Origin: Candidatus Zixiibacteriota bacterium
GTDB lineage: Bacteria > Zixibacteria > MSB-5A5 > GN15 > FEB-12
Assembly: GCA_028289585.1 (NCBI GenBank)
Contig: JANQPI010000010.1
Location: 248,001-312,000, forward strand
DNA length: 64,000 nt
Direction of reading: 5' to 3'
Made by a program: the position numbers and the translations under genes. How positions within the stretch are numbered: the stretch's first letter is position 1; each line of letters starts with the position of its first letter. Positions 26,353 through 34,462 of this stretch are shown here, in pieces. The notes below the pieces were generated by a model. The model saw only the letters and a program-made list of their open reading frames with translations. It did not search any database and was not told the DNA's origin.

Positions 26353-27744
26353 ATGGTCCTCTACGAAAAACACATTGAGATCACTACACCGAGGAAGGGC
26401 TCAACACTTGAGAGCATTAAGGACGCGATACTTCGTCAATTGGGTAATGAAGAAGTTCCGCTCCGTTTTGTTGTAACAAAGTCGAACGATTCTACTTGGG
26501 AGTGCGAGGTTGGCGTACTAACCGAGCGTGACGACTACGCGAAAGAGTTGCAATCGGATCATATCTTTGTTGTCAATAGACGCTCACGTGAGACGACGAC
26601 TAGCTTCAACACGGCCCTGATCATCCCTACGGGCGTCGATGCTGCCATTGGCGGTCATGCCGGAGATGCAGGTCCCGTTGCACGGCTACTGGCTAGTAGC
26701 TCAGATACGCTCATTACGCATCCGAATGTGGTAAATGCTTCCGACATCAATGAACTTCCTGAAAACGGCCTGTATGTGGAAGGCAGTGTCTTAACACGAC
26801 TGCTCATGGGAACCGTTGGGCTTCAACCAGTCCGAGCAAATCGAGTCTTGGTCGTCTTAGACAAGCATCAAGATGCTTTCTTCTATGAGGCAGCAATCAA
26901 TTCGATCTCTGCCGCTCGTGCGAGCATGGGATTGACGTGCCCAGGCGTCGTTCTCATGGACAAACCGATCTCCATGAAGTCTCTCTACTCGCCGTCCGGG
27001 CGCGCAGTCGGTAGCATCACCCACTTCGAGCGACTTAGTGATGTACTGGAATCATATCGCGGACAGTATGACGCCGTTGCCCTCTCGTCAGTGATTGGGG
27101 TCCCCCCTGAGTGTCACGAGCAGTATTTCAAAACAGAGATGATCAATCCGTGGGGGGGAGTTGAAGCGATGCTCACGCATGCAGTATCGAGTCTTTACGA
27201 TATCCCGTCTGCGCACTCGCCGATGCTCGAAGAACGAGAGATTCTCAATCTTGACGTCGGCGTCGTTGATCCACGAAAAGCTGCAGAGGCCGTGTCGACG
27301 ACGTTTCTTCATTGCATCCTTCGTGGCCTCGCAAAGAGTCCGCGTATTGTTGCACAACCAGCGATGCAGCAGCAGAATGACGTGCTGAGCGCACGTGACG
27401 TATCGTGTTTGGTTATCCCGGATGGGTGTCTAGGACTACCGGTGCTAGCCGCTCTCGAACAGGGTATCCCAGTGATCGCAGTGAGAGAAAACACCAATCG
27501 GATGCAGAACGCACTCACAGACCTATCCTGGGCTCCAGGACAACTGCATATAGTCGAAAGCTACTTGGAAGCAGTTGGGGTAATGCAATCACTCAAGGCT
27601 GGTATTGCCATCGATAGTGTACGCCGACCGATGGAACAGACGCAGATTCTTGATCAATCACAAGATGCGACTTCTATAGCTGGTGATCGGCCACTTAAGT
27701 CGAATGCGCCAGCAGCTAATCGACAGCGTGAGACTGGTACCTGA
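26353..27744 (+). CDS. DUF3326 family protein
   Basis: 463 residues. The family hallmark is clear: LIIPTGVDAAIGGHAGDAGP, LITHPNVVNASDINELPENG, LYVEGSVLTRLLMGT and QPVRANRVLVVLD. Such proteins are known from cyanobacteria, plants and scattered bacteria with no assigned reaction, to my knowledge. The first 90 residues form a separate small domain and the last 45 are polar and probably disordered. It starts 5 nt after the PLP enzyme, implying a shared pathway or complex. It is the last gene of the Septu-like operon; no clear terminator follows. Confidence 0.85.
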   Translation: MVLYEKHIEITTPRKGSTLESIKDAILRQLGNEEVPLRFVVTKSNDSTWECEVGVLTERDDYAKELQSDHIFVVNRRSRETTTSFNTALIIPTGVDAAIGGHAGDAGPVARLLASSSDTLITHPNVVNASDINELPENGLYVEGSVLTRLLMGTVGLQPVRANRVLVVLDKHQDAFFYEAAINSISAARASMGLTCPGVVLMDKPISMKSLYSPSGRAVGSITHFERLSDVLESYRGQYDAVALSSVIGVPPECHEQYFKTEMINPWGGVEAMLTHAVSSLYDIPSAHSPMLEEREILNLDVGVVDPRKAAEAVSTTFLHCILRGLAKSPRIVAQPAMQQQNDVLSARDVSCLVIPDGCLGLPVLAALEQGIPVIAVRENTNRMQNALTDLSWAPGQLHIVESYLEAVGVMQSLKAGIAIDSVRRPMEQTQILDQSQDATSIAGDRPLKSNAPAANRQRETGT

Positions 27745-27812
27745 TTCAACGTCAGTATCTCATCTTCTTGTAGCTCAAAACAGCACTATGCGGTAAATCG
27801 TTTCTCTAGCAA

Positions 27813-27842
27813 TTGACTGCCGCATGGCAATGGCGTTACACT
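27813..27842 (+). promoter_or_regulatory. sigma70-like promoter of the PAS protein gene
   Basis: TTGACT (27813-27818) and TACACT (27837-27842) with 18 bp between them. Downstream, AAGGGAGGAG is a strong ribosome binding site ending 8 nt before the GTG start at 27893. This suggests the PAS gene is transcribed apart from the preceding operon. Confidence 0.55.
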
Positions 27843-27892
27843 TGTATTTCGGTGTGGCACTGGGCTAAGTCCCTGAAGGGAGGAGATGTATT

Positions 27893-28456
27893 GTGACTAA
27901 AACGGTGCCTGTCTGGTTATGGATGCTGACAATGTTACTTACAGCAGCTATGGGGGCGGCTGGAACAATTGTAGCAGCCAAGATTAGTCAAAGCGACGAG
28001 TCGGCACGTGAGCAACACAATAGTTGGGAATCGATACTCAACTCTATCGAGCTACCGATCTTCGTATTGAGCAGATCGTCTCAAAAGGTGACATTTGCAA
28101 ACGACTTTACATCGCAGGCATTTGGTATCTTGAATAATCAATTACTGACACTCTCGATAACGGATGTAATTGATTCGGGAGCCGCATTTATCATAGATAG
28201 TACCCATCGAGAGGCTGCCAAAGTCGTCTATCACACCGCATGGACGACATTCAATAGTTACCCTACAAAACCAGTCCATACTGTCCCAATCATAGTGCGC
28301 TACAAGAATGGAATGCAAGGACCTGCTAGGGTCCTTGGCTTTCCGATTTTTGATATTGCTAGCAACAAGGATCGTTCAGATCCGGATGAACTCCTCGTTA
28401 TAATTCTGGTGGATGATAAGGGCGAGATCGGCGCTTCTACACAGATGAAGAACTGA
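27893..28456 (+). CDS. membrane-anchored PAS-like sensor protein
   Basis: 187 residues. An N-terminal helix (LWMLTMLLTAAMGAAGTIVAA) anchors it; the rest looks like a single PAS domain (SWESILNSIELPIFVLSRSS, then VTFANDFTSQAFGILN, with a final strand LLVIILVDDKGEIG). It has no kinase, cyclase or DNA-binding domain. The GTG start is fixed by the strong GGAGGAG upstream. It is convergent with a three-gene membrane operon whose large protein also carries a PAS-like domain, which suggests partnership. Confidence 0.65.
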   Translation: MTKTVPVWLWMLTMLLTAAMGAAGTIVAAKISQSDESAREQHNSWESILNSIELPIFVLSRSSQKVTFANDFTSQAFGILNNQLLTLSITDVIDSGAAFIIDSTHREAAKVVYHTAWTTFNSYPTKPVHTVPIIVRYKNGMQGPARVLGFPIFDIASNKDRSDPDELLVIILVDDKGEIGASTQMKN

Positions 28457-28503
28457 CATGCGTACAGGTAGCATATCCAGCAGAGTGCATGGCATATCAG
28501 TAG

Positions 28504-28713
28504 TTAGACGGATGCGCTCAGGAAGGCTTGCAACTCTGCGATATTGACAGCTACGAGAGCCAACAATCCGCCAATACTTACTGCTGATATCAGTAGCGTC
28601 ACAGCAAGGGCGTAGCGATTACATAGGCTTCTGCCCTCACGCCAGCAGTACAAGAGAATTGCTATTCCAACACACGATAAGAATGGTGCCGTGCCATAAT
28701 ATAGGACAGCCAC
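28504..28713 (-). CDS. small two-helix membrane protein
   Basis: 69 residues with two hydrophobic helices (APFLSCVGIAILLYCW and YALAVTLLISAVSIGGLLAL) joined by a short basic loop. Third gene of the 31192-28504 operon, 3 nt after the second. Size and topology resemble small effector or accessory membrane proteins, but no family is recognised. Confidence 0.55.
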   Translation of the reverse strand: MAVLYYGTAPFLSCVGIAILLYCWREGRSLCNRYALAVTLLISAVSIGGLLALVAVNIAELQAFLSASV

Positions 28714-28716
28714 ATG

Positions 28717-29031
28717 CTAGCTAAGCCTATCGTAATAGTCAGCCATTGAAGTTATCGCCCCCAGAGATGATTCCAGCTGAAGAATGCTGATATCAAACTG
28801 AGTGTACATAACATAAACGACATCGTAGGCACACGTCACCAAAACCGTAAAGACTATGGTGAAGATAAGTCTGAAGACAGTCAGCTGTTGTGTCTCGTTC
28901 TGCTTAAACGCAAACAGAACCCCCCAACCGGTCAGCGCAAGGGTAAGAATTCCAAGCATAAGTGTCTCAAGCGCGCTTGAGCGAGCGTGCCACGTCTTGA
29001 GTAACTCTAACGCAATCTCAGTATCGTTCAT
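28717..29031 (-). CDS. membrane protein, hypothetical
   Basis: 104 residues. Two hydrophobic helices (LMLGILTLALTGWGVLFAF and VFRLIFTIVFTVLVTCAYDV) are followed by a polar tail. The start lies 14 nt inside the end of the large PAS protein gene, so the two are translationally coupled. No family recognised. Confidence 0.6.
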   Translation of the reverse strand: MNDTEIALELLKTWHARSSALETLMLGILTLALTGWGVLFAFKQNETQQLTVFRLIFTIVFTVLVTCAYDVVYVMYTQFDISILQLESSLGAITSMADYYDRLS

Positions 29032-31192
29032 TGCTGTCTATCGCTGGGGTGGCAGATTGTGCTCCTCTACTTATGCTCTCGAATACCATTTCCAACTGTC
29101 GACATGCTCCGTTAGGTCGTGAGTCTGTAATCTTGACGACACCTGCATATTGCAGTTGTCGTGGCTTTTCTTTCTCCGCGGGCTTAATGGCGGTTAGGGC
29201 AATGAATGCTACACGTTGATCGACAATCAACATCGCTGGACACGATGGAATCGGAGAACATACAGAGAACTGCACCTGAATGCTAGGACTGCTCTTGAGC
29301 TCGGAGAGCAGGTGCAGTCTTTTCCAATGTTCATATGTAGAGTTTCCTGGTTCATGGATGAACTCAGCCTCAATTTCGGGAGACCCAACATATTCGTTAT
29401 CGATCGGAATAATGCGTCGATATAGAAACGTCGGCATATCCGTGCGACGCTGATGCAACATCCGTTTGATCAGCAGTTCTATCTCGGTTAAGTAATCGGG
29501 GCGCCCACCAGGTTGATCCAGTTCTGGCTCTTGAGGGAAATAGTGATTGAACACAGCAATGCTCTTTGTTGCCTTGCTGCAGACGTCGGCGATCTCGTCG
29601 TAGGCGCGTCCTGTTTGATCTGGATCGAAAACGATGGTAGCAGAGTCGGCTTGATGCTCTTCGGCAGGTTGCGCTGTGGCGATGGAGTCTGGCAAAGGTG
29701 TGTCGCTCGCTATCAAACGAGAGACAATAAGGGTAGTGTTATTGTCGCGTTCTTGGCTCTCTGCAACGATAAGAAAGTGTTGCCGGCCAGTTCGTGTTCC
29801 GCTTCGAAACGATCCTTCGTCGTAGTCGAGTACTGTCGATCCTACGAAGTACTTCCCACGACCATCAAGAAAGGCTCGTTCAATCGCAGATTGACGCTGG
29901 TTGAATGCCTCTCGTTGATCAACCGCTACTGCTCGTTTGCATGCATGGTAGAAGTCACCAAAACTCTTGCCGATAAACTTACTCGCCTGAATCTGGAAAA
30001 GTGCCTCAAATTCACTATTTATGGACTCGACAACAAGCGTGTCTCCCTGGATGGTGGTTGTCCAAGTAGGAATAGGGCTTGCTGACAAAACGTCTTGATA
30101 CGAAGTGCGAATTGAGGCACTGTTAGCGATAGCAGAGCGGCGAAAGAGAGTAGCAGCTACTACTGCAAATGCGATAAGGAAAACACCTGTTACTGCGTGA
30201 AGCAGCGGTCTAGTGCTCGCATTGTCGAAAGCTCTGTACGTGACATCTTCGGAATCTCGACGCGCTGCAAGCCGTTGCTTGGCTACAACTAGGACAGATA
30301 TGAGTTCCTTCTGAGTGCTACTCAGACTGTGTTCTCTGATGAGATCACTGACCCGTCCTACAGAGGATTCAGTTGCCGGGACAACAAATCCAATCATCGA
30401 TCCTGCGAAAAGCTGACCAACATAGCCAAGTGTAGTATCTTTTAAGAGCTCGAACAGTCGCGTCGGTTCCTCAAAGATATCATGCTCATACCATGAATGA
30501 TTACGATGCTCCACTTGCTCTATCAGATCTATAACGCGAAGAGTATCGTCCGTGAGAATCGCTAGCTTGAGCTCGCAGACTTCTTGAAGATCCGCAACGA
30601 GATGGTATTGACTTGATATAGTCTCGATGAGTGCGGCAAACGATTTCTTGTAAGAGTCATATTGAGGATTAAGATGTAAACCAAGGTTACCTGCCAGCTC
30701 AACGATATTGAGTGCAGCAACAGCATCACGAGAATCACCCGCCACCTTGAGCAGGCGTGCGATGTTATCGAGTGTAGGCTGTGTCGCCAGCTCATCGGTC
30801 ACGTCGATTCCAATCGCATGTGCTAGCTCATAGGATAAGAACTGCTCCGAGAAAGCGGAGAGATTCTGTGTTGTGATAGCTTCTTTGTACGTTGCCTTGT
30901 TTTCTTCGGATCGGTGTGCGACAGAGTGATTTCTGAAATCACACGATGCAGATTGATAGCTGTTAGGTTGGTATGCCAAATTCCACAGCGGTATAAGAGT
31001 AAAAAGCAAGATAGCAAGAAGTAGCAGTCGCTGGCGATCGGCCTTCGCTGACGGAGGACGTATGATACGCAAATCTACACCGAAACCCAAGAACAGCATA
31101 ATAAAGGCCGTTAAGAGTCCCAAGATGGTAATAACATACGTAATGGTTTGAGACTCAAGGTGGCGTAGGAAGCTTACAAGGTCCGCATCCAT
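29018..31192 (-). CDS. large membrane protein with PAS-like and C-terminal PLD-like domain
   Basis: About 724 residues from ATG 31192, a start fixed by GGGAGG 9 nt upstream (a longer frame to 31288 lacks one). In order: two N-terminal helices (ITYVITILGLLTAFIMLFLG and LLLLAILLFTLIPLWNLAY), a 270-residue helical extracytoplasmic-type region, a third helix (LLHAVTGVFLIAFAVVAATL), a PAS-like domain (YQDVLSASPIPTWTTTIQGD, then INSEFEALFQIQASKF), a Gln/Ala linker, and a last 190 residues with a fold reminiscent of phospholipase D-like sensor domains (IQVQFSVCSPIPSCPAMLIV) but no HKD motif. A signalling or effector protein; the function is unknown. Confidence 0.65.
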   Translation of the reverse strand: MDADLVSFLRHLESQTITYVITILGLLTAFIMLFLGFGVDLRIIRPPSAKADRQRLLLLAILLFTLIPLWNLAYQPNSYQSASCDFRNHSVAHRSEENKATYKEAITTQNLSAFSEQFLSYELAHAIGIDVTDELATQPTLDNIARLLKVAGDSRDAVAALNIVELAGNLGLHLNPQYDSYKKSFAALIETISSQYHLVADLQEVCELKLAILTDDTLRVIDLIEQVEHRNHSWYEHDIFEEPTRLFELLKDTTLGYVGQLFAGSMIGFVVPATESSVGRVSDLIREHSLSSTQKELISVLVVAKQRLAARRDSEDVTYRAFDNASTRPLLHAVTGVFLIAFAVVAATLFRRSAIANSASIRTSYQDVLSASPIPTWTTTIQGDTLVVESINSEFEALFQIQASKFIGKSFGDFYHACKRAVAVDQREAFNQRQSAIERAFLDGRGKYFVGSTVLDYDEGSFRSGTRTGRQHFLIVAESQERDNNTTLIVSRLIASDTPLPDSIATAQPAEEHQADSATIVFDPDQTGRAYDEIADVCSKATKSIAVFNHYFPQEPELDQPGGRPDYLTEIELLIKRMLHQRRTDMPTFLYRRIIPIDNEYVGSPEIEAEFIHEPGNSTYEHWKRLHLLSELKSSPSIQVQFSVCSPIPSCPAMLIVDQRVAFIALTAIKPAEKEKPRQLQYAGVVKITDSRPNGACRQLEMVFESISRGAQSATPAIDSNERY

Positions 31193-31395
31193 GATTAACA
31201 TCCTCCCAAGCTCGGCTGAAATCAAGACGTAATAAGTTGTCTTTGTATCTGCAGTCGAACACACTAATCCAAGTATGTTGGAAGTCAAGATTCAGGATAA
31301 TGACAGACTCGTCAACCTCGATGAGGCAAGTAGAGTCACTCATACGTGCTTAAGATTGATAGAGCAGAAGTCTCTGGCGACTCACAGTCGGTGCA

Positions 31396-31420
31396 CAAAA
31401 AAGAGGCCCCTTTCGGGGCC
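31396..31420 (-). terminator. Rho-independent terminator
   Basis: On the - strand: GGCCCC, loop GAAA, GGGGCC, then TCTTTTTTG. A stable GNRA-capped stem with a T tract. It would end a transcript coming from the secreted-protein gene at 31708 or from an RNA in the 31421-31707 interval. Confidence 0.85.
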
Positions 31421-31707
31421 ATACGTAACCTGTTGAAACGCTTCCACGCTTCGTGTGCTTCTTTGAGAAAAGATAATACTCGTTCAATACAATATACGCA
31501 CGCGTGAGCGTAACGCAAATCACATTTGACGCTGCTACGCCATCCTTGGCGTCGTGGGGAAAACCCCTATATACCCATACAGAGGTTCATGCCCGTAGTG
31601 TTGCAAGCCTTCTAGTCGAACCCGTCTCAGAGGAGTCCGACGTGCAAGGCAAAAACGCTCGTACAGACGCAGCTTCCTGATCAAGCACTGATGCTCGTGC
31701 CCGCACT
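31421..31707 (-). other. structured gene-free stretch upstream of the terminator
   Basis: 287 bp without a convincing gene. On the - strand it holds short hairpins (GGGG-TTTT-CCCC and CGCCA-AGGA-TGGCG) and runs straight into the terminator. It could be a long structured 3' UTR of the secreted-protein gene or a separate small RNA. A 60-codon frame at 31336-31518 crosses the terminator and is probably not real. Confidence 0.35.
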
Positions 31708-32466
31708 TCAATCTGGGTAGAAGGTGACAAGCATCTGAGATCCTGACACGTCGCCGGTCCCTACGCCCTTAAGTGCAAACTGATAGTTTCCTGCAGACGA
31801 GATCGGGAATCGCCAGAGAATCGATCCGGGGGTCCAGACGAACTCTGGGTCGTTTTGTGGATCCACGCCAGAGCGAGTCCTCTCTGACTCCGCGTTGGAA
31901 TTGAGTTCCTCAATATAGACATCCGCCCAGGCACCGGAGGTAGGAGCAGAGATTTCGACCGTGTACGAGGCTTGAACGACTGCTACTCCTGTTGTCATTA
32001 CGTCTACACTTATGGTAGTCAGAGTGGGACTATTGACTTGCACCGGTGCCGTCTTACTATTGTACCATGTTTGAATCCGGCTTTGCGATGCTGCGGCAAA
32101 TGCTGACGCTGCTACGCGATGTCGCGGGATTAGCTCCCCATCGGATTCGACCTCGACACCGACAAAGAGCATCGTGTCAGCGTATACGGAGTCGGGGATC
32201 GGCGTCATGGTTGAGTCACCTAAGTAAACGGCGAAGAGTCCATCGACTACTGAAACCATGACCGGACCAGATGTCCAAATGGCGACCCCTCCCGCTGCGG
32301 CTCGGTAGAAACGAAACTCGATTGTCCTGCTACCATCAACAGCCGTCCCAAGGCTATCGAGCAATCGACCTTGGTAACTTAGAGTTCGCGCCTGCTGCGC
32401 ATCAGAAGCCGTTGATAGCGACATGATCACCAGTAGACAAACAGTGGTCCATCGCGCTGCTTTCAT
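31708..32466 (-). CDS. secreted hypothetical protein
   Basis: About 252 residues from ATG 32466 with a signal peptide (AARWTTVCLLVIMSLSTASDA, cleaved after Ala). A longer frame reaches 32547, but the extra 27 residues precede the signal peptide and are unlikely. The N-terminal part (LSYQGRLLDSLGTAVDGSRT, then IEFRFYRAAAGG) is a beta-rich module seen in secreted proteins of FCB-group bacteria. The C-terminal half is also beta-rich. No catalytic motif. It is followed by a structured stretch and a terminator. Confidence 0.6.
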   Translation of the reverse strand: MKAARWTTVCLLVIMSLSTASDAQQARTLSYQGRLLDSLGTAVDGSRTIEFRFYRAAAGGVAIWTSGPVMVSVVDGLFAVYLGDSTMTPIPDSVYADTMLFVGVEVESDGELIPRHRVAASAFAAASQSRIQTWYNSKTAPVQVNSPTLTTISVDVMTTGVAVVQASYTVEISAPTSGAWADVYIEELNSNAESERTRSGVDPQNDPEFVWTPGSILWRFPISSAGNYQFALKGVGTGDVSGSQMLVTFYPD

Positions 32467-32974
32467 GAGAGTCCTCCCCGCGTAAGAAGCGTGTTCTGAG
32501 ATTGGGCCATTGTCTCGCGCGGCCCTCCCTCTTTGTCGTAACGTCATGCAAGGTTCATCTCAGAATCGAATCTGTCAAGATGATTGCCGGTTGGCATCGT
32601 CTCTGGAGCAGGTGGTTTGGCAGCCCAAAGTACTGCGTGGACAGTTAGAAGGTTTGTGAATCTACCCAGTCTAAGAGCGCAGCATCTACTCAAGTGAAAC
32701 GCACCGTGGCTGCATGTACGAGCGACTTGAACGTGAGTGACCCTTCATTAGTCTTCAGTCTCCTAAAGAATACGATTGGCTCGATCGAGGGACCCGCGAC
32801 CGAAACACTTAAATAGTTGAACGTCTTTGATTTTGTGCATTCGACCTGATTACAGGTCTTCATGGCCTCTTGGTCACGACAGATACCTTTCTCGCCCGGC
32901 TGGGGCGTTTAACGTTTCTGTCACACCTTAGGGGCAAAGATTAAATCGTAGGTAAGCCTCTCTTTACCGTCGAC
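32467..32974. other. 508-bp intergenic region with palindrome
   Basis: Separates the divergent secreted-protein and recombinase genes. It holds a perfect palindrome GACCTG-ATTA-CAGGTC (32843-32858) and GGTAA-8-TTACC (32951-32968) close to the recombinase start. These may be operators or recombinase sites. No gene seen. Confidence 0.45.
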
Positions 32975-34165
32975 ATGACGCTCGCAGCTACACAGATTCA
33001 CCCACCCGGACACATCGATATTCACAAACGTAGTCGACACCTTTCGCGGGCGTTGCACCGTTTAGAGACCGAATACTACCCTGATCTCCTCGATGACAAC
33101 CGACGACTGATCCTCACCTTCATTCGCGACTGTCGGCTTGGAAAGACCGTCATCGGCAAGAGCAAACGCCGTATCGGCGACGCGCGATGCCTTAAATACA
33201 TCCATATCCTTCGCCAGCTCTCCGGCTGGTTCGCAAAGCCCTTTACGAGTGTCACTCAGGACGACATGGAAGCTTTCGTTGAGCGTTTGGAATCGGGGAG
33301 AATTCTGAGTTACAAGGGCATCGCGTTCAGTGAAGCGACCAAAGCCGACATCAAAAAGACGATCAAGAAGTTCTGGAAGTGGAAAGACGGCAACAATCGC
33401 CAGTACCCGCCACTCGTCGAGTGGATCGAGACGATTGAGCCCGTCAAAGCGATTCCTGCATTAACGAAAGACCAGATTGAGTGTCTCATTGAGTACACCG
33501 CCGATCCGCGTAACAAGGCCCTCATCCGCGTGCTCTTTGACTCGGGAGCCCGTATCGAAGAACTCCTCAATGTGCGGCTTGGCGACGACCATCTGACCTT
33601 TCGAGACGATCTTGATTGCTATCAGATCCGCCTCGAGTTCAGCAAGACGCTCCCAAGAACGATTTCTTTGCCGCTTTCGACCAAAGAACTGCGCCGATGG
33701 TTGGAGCGACATCCGGAGAAGGGCAACAGTGAGGCACAGCTGTTTCCCCTCAGCTACGGAAACACGCGCACGATCCTCCATCGTATCGGCAAACGAGCAC
33801 TTGGACGATCCGTCAATCCGCATCTCTTTCGCCACAGCTCGGCAACCTACTACGCGAATCTCCTGAATCGCTATCAGCTGTGCTATCGCTACGGCTGGGC
33901 GATGTCCAGCGACATGGTGGACCGCTATCTGGACCGAGCGGGTGTGCTTGAAGAACGAACGAGCGAGATCGTTCGTAGAGACGAAGCACAGCGGGAGAGC
34001 AGCAGCACAGAAGCGCTCCAGGAAGAGCTGACCTTGCTTCGGGAGGCACATCGAGAACTGACGCGTGAACTCACCGAACTCAAGGCAGGAAAGAATCCCT
34101 CCCCGATGAGCTTTGGCGCGTCCGGGCCAAGCAGGACAGGAGGGCTTCGCAGGGAATGGATGTGA
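32975..34165 (+). CDS. tyrosine recombinase, archaeal/phage-like type with coiled-coil tail
   Basis: 396 residues. The core-binding domain covers about residues 40-150; the catalytic domain shows Arg in LFDSGARIEELLNVRL, Lys in EFSKTLPRTISL, PHLFRHSSATYYANLL, and Tyr in SSDMVDRYLDRAG. The usual GH before the Tyr reads YGWAMS, as in integrases of many archaeal and some bacterial elements. The last 60 residues are a charged coiled coil (ALQEELTLLREAHRELTREL). Third recombinase in the element; it may belong to a nested insertion. Confidence 0.85.
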   Translation: MTLAATQIHPPGHIDIHKRSRHLSRALHRLETEYYPDLLDDNRRLILTFIRDCRLGKTVIGKSKRRIGDARCLKYIHILRQLSGWFAKPFTSVTQDDMEAFVERLESGRILSYKGIAFSEATKADIKKTIKKFWKWKDGNNRQYPPLVEWIETIEPVKAIPALTKDQIECLIEYTADPRNKALIRVLFDSGARIEELLNVRLGDDHLTFRDDLDCYQIRLEFSKTLPRTISLPLSTKELRRWLERHPEKGNSEAQLFPLSYGNTRTILHRIGKRALGRSVNPHLFRHSSATYYANLLNRYQLCYRYGWAMSSDMVDRYLDRAGVLEERTSEIVRRDEAQRESSSTEALQEELTLLREAHRELTRELTELKAGKNPSPMSFGASGPSRTGGLRREWM

Positions 34166-34462
34166 TTTTGGCTTTACGGCTGGGAAGACCGTGGGACAAG
34201 CGGATCATGGGTAGGCGGTAGATGCACCTGCTCTGCGACAGGAAGAGGGCGGGCGTAGAGCCCGTTGGCTAAAGCGTTACTCGGCCTGTAGGCCGAAGAT
34301 GGGATGCCCCGGCGCTACGCGCCGGGTATGTGGGGGTATGGGTTGGCGTGTGAAGGAGTAGTCAGTGAAAGGCAGGAATTGCCTTAACAGGAGCGGGAAA
34401 TGGAACTGGAAACCGATGGCGCTGATAGGGTCTTCGGAGCCTATGGCTGACACGTTGACAAT
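34166..34462. other. 297-bp intergenic stretch with REP-like hairpin pair
   Basis: No gene. It contains two GC-rich hairpins side by side, TCGGCCT-GT-AGGCCGA (34281-34296) and CCCGGCGC-TAC-GCGCCGGG (34308-34326). Their close pairing resembles REP/BIME elements that accompany RAYT transposases, though no such gene is present here. They may also stop transcription of the recombinase gene. Confidence 0.5.
34281..34326. repeat. paired GC-rich palindromes, REP-like
   Basis: Two perfect stems of 7 and 8 bp with loops of 2 and 3 nt, 11 bp apart. No second copy was noticed in this window, so assignment to a repeat family is inferred only from the form. Confidence 0.5.

Noticed and set aside
31336-31518. 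60-codon - strand frame
   Set aside because: It reads through the strong terminator hairpin and T tract at 31396-31420, so it is unlikely to be translated as a gene.
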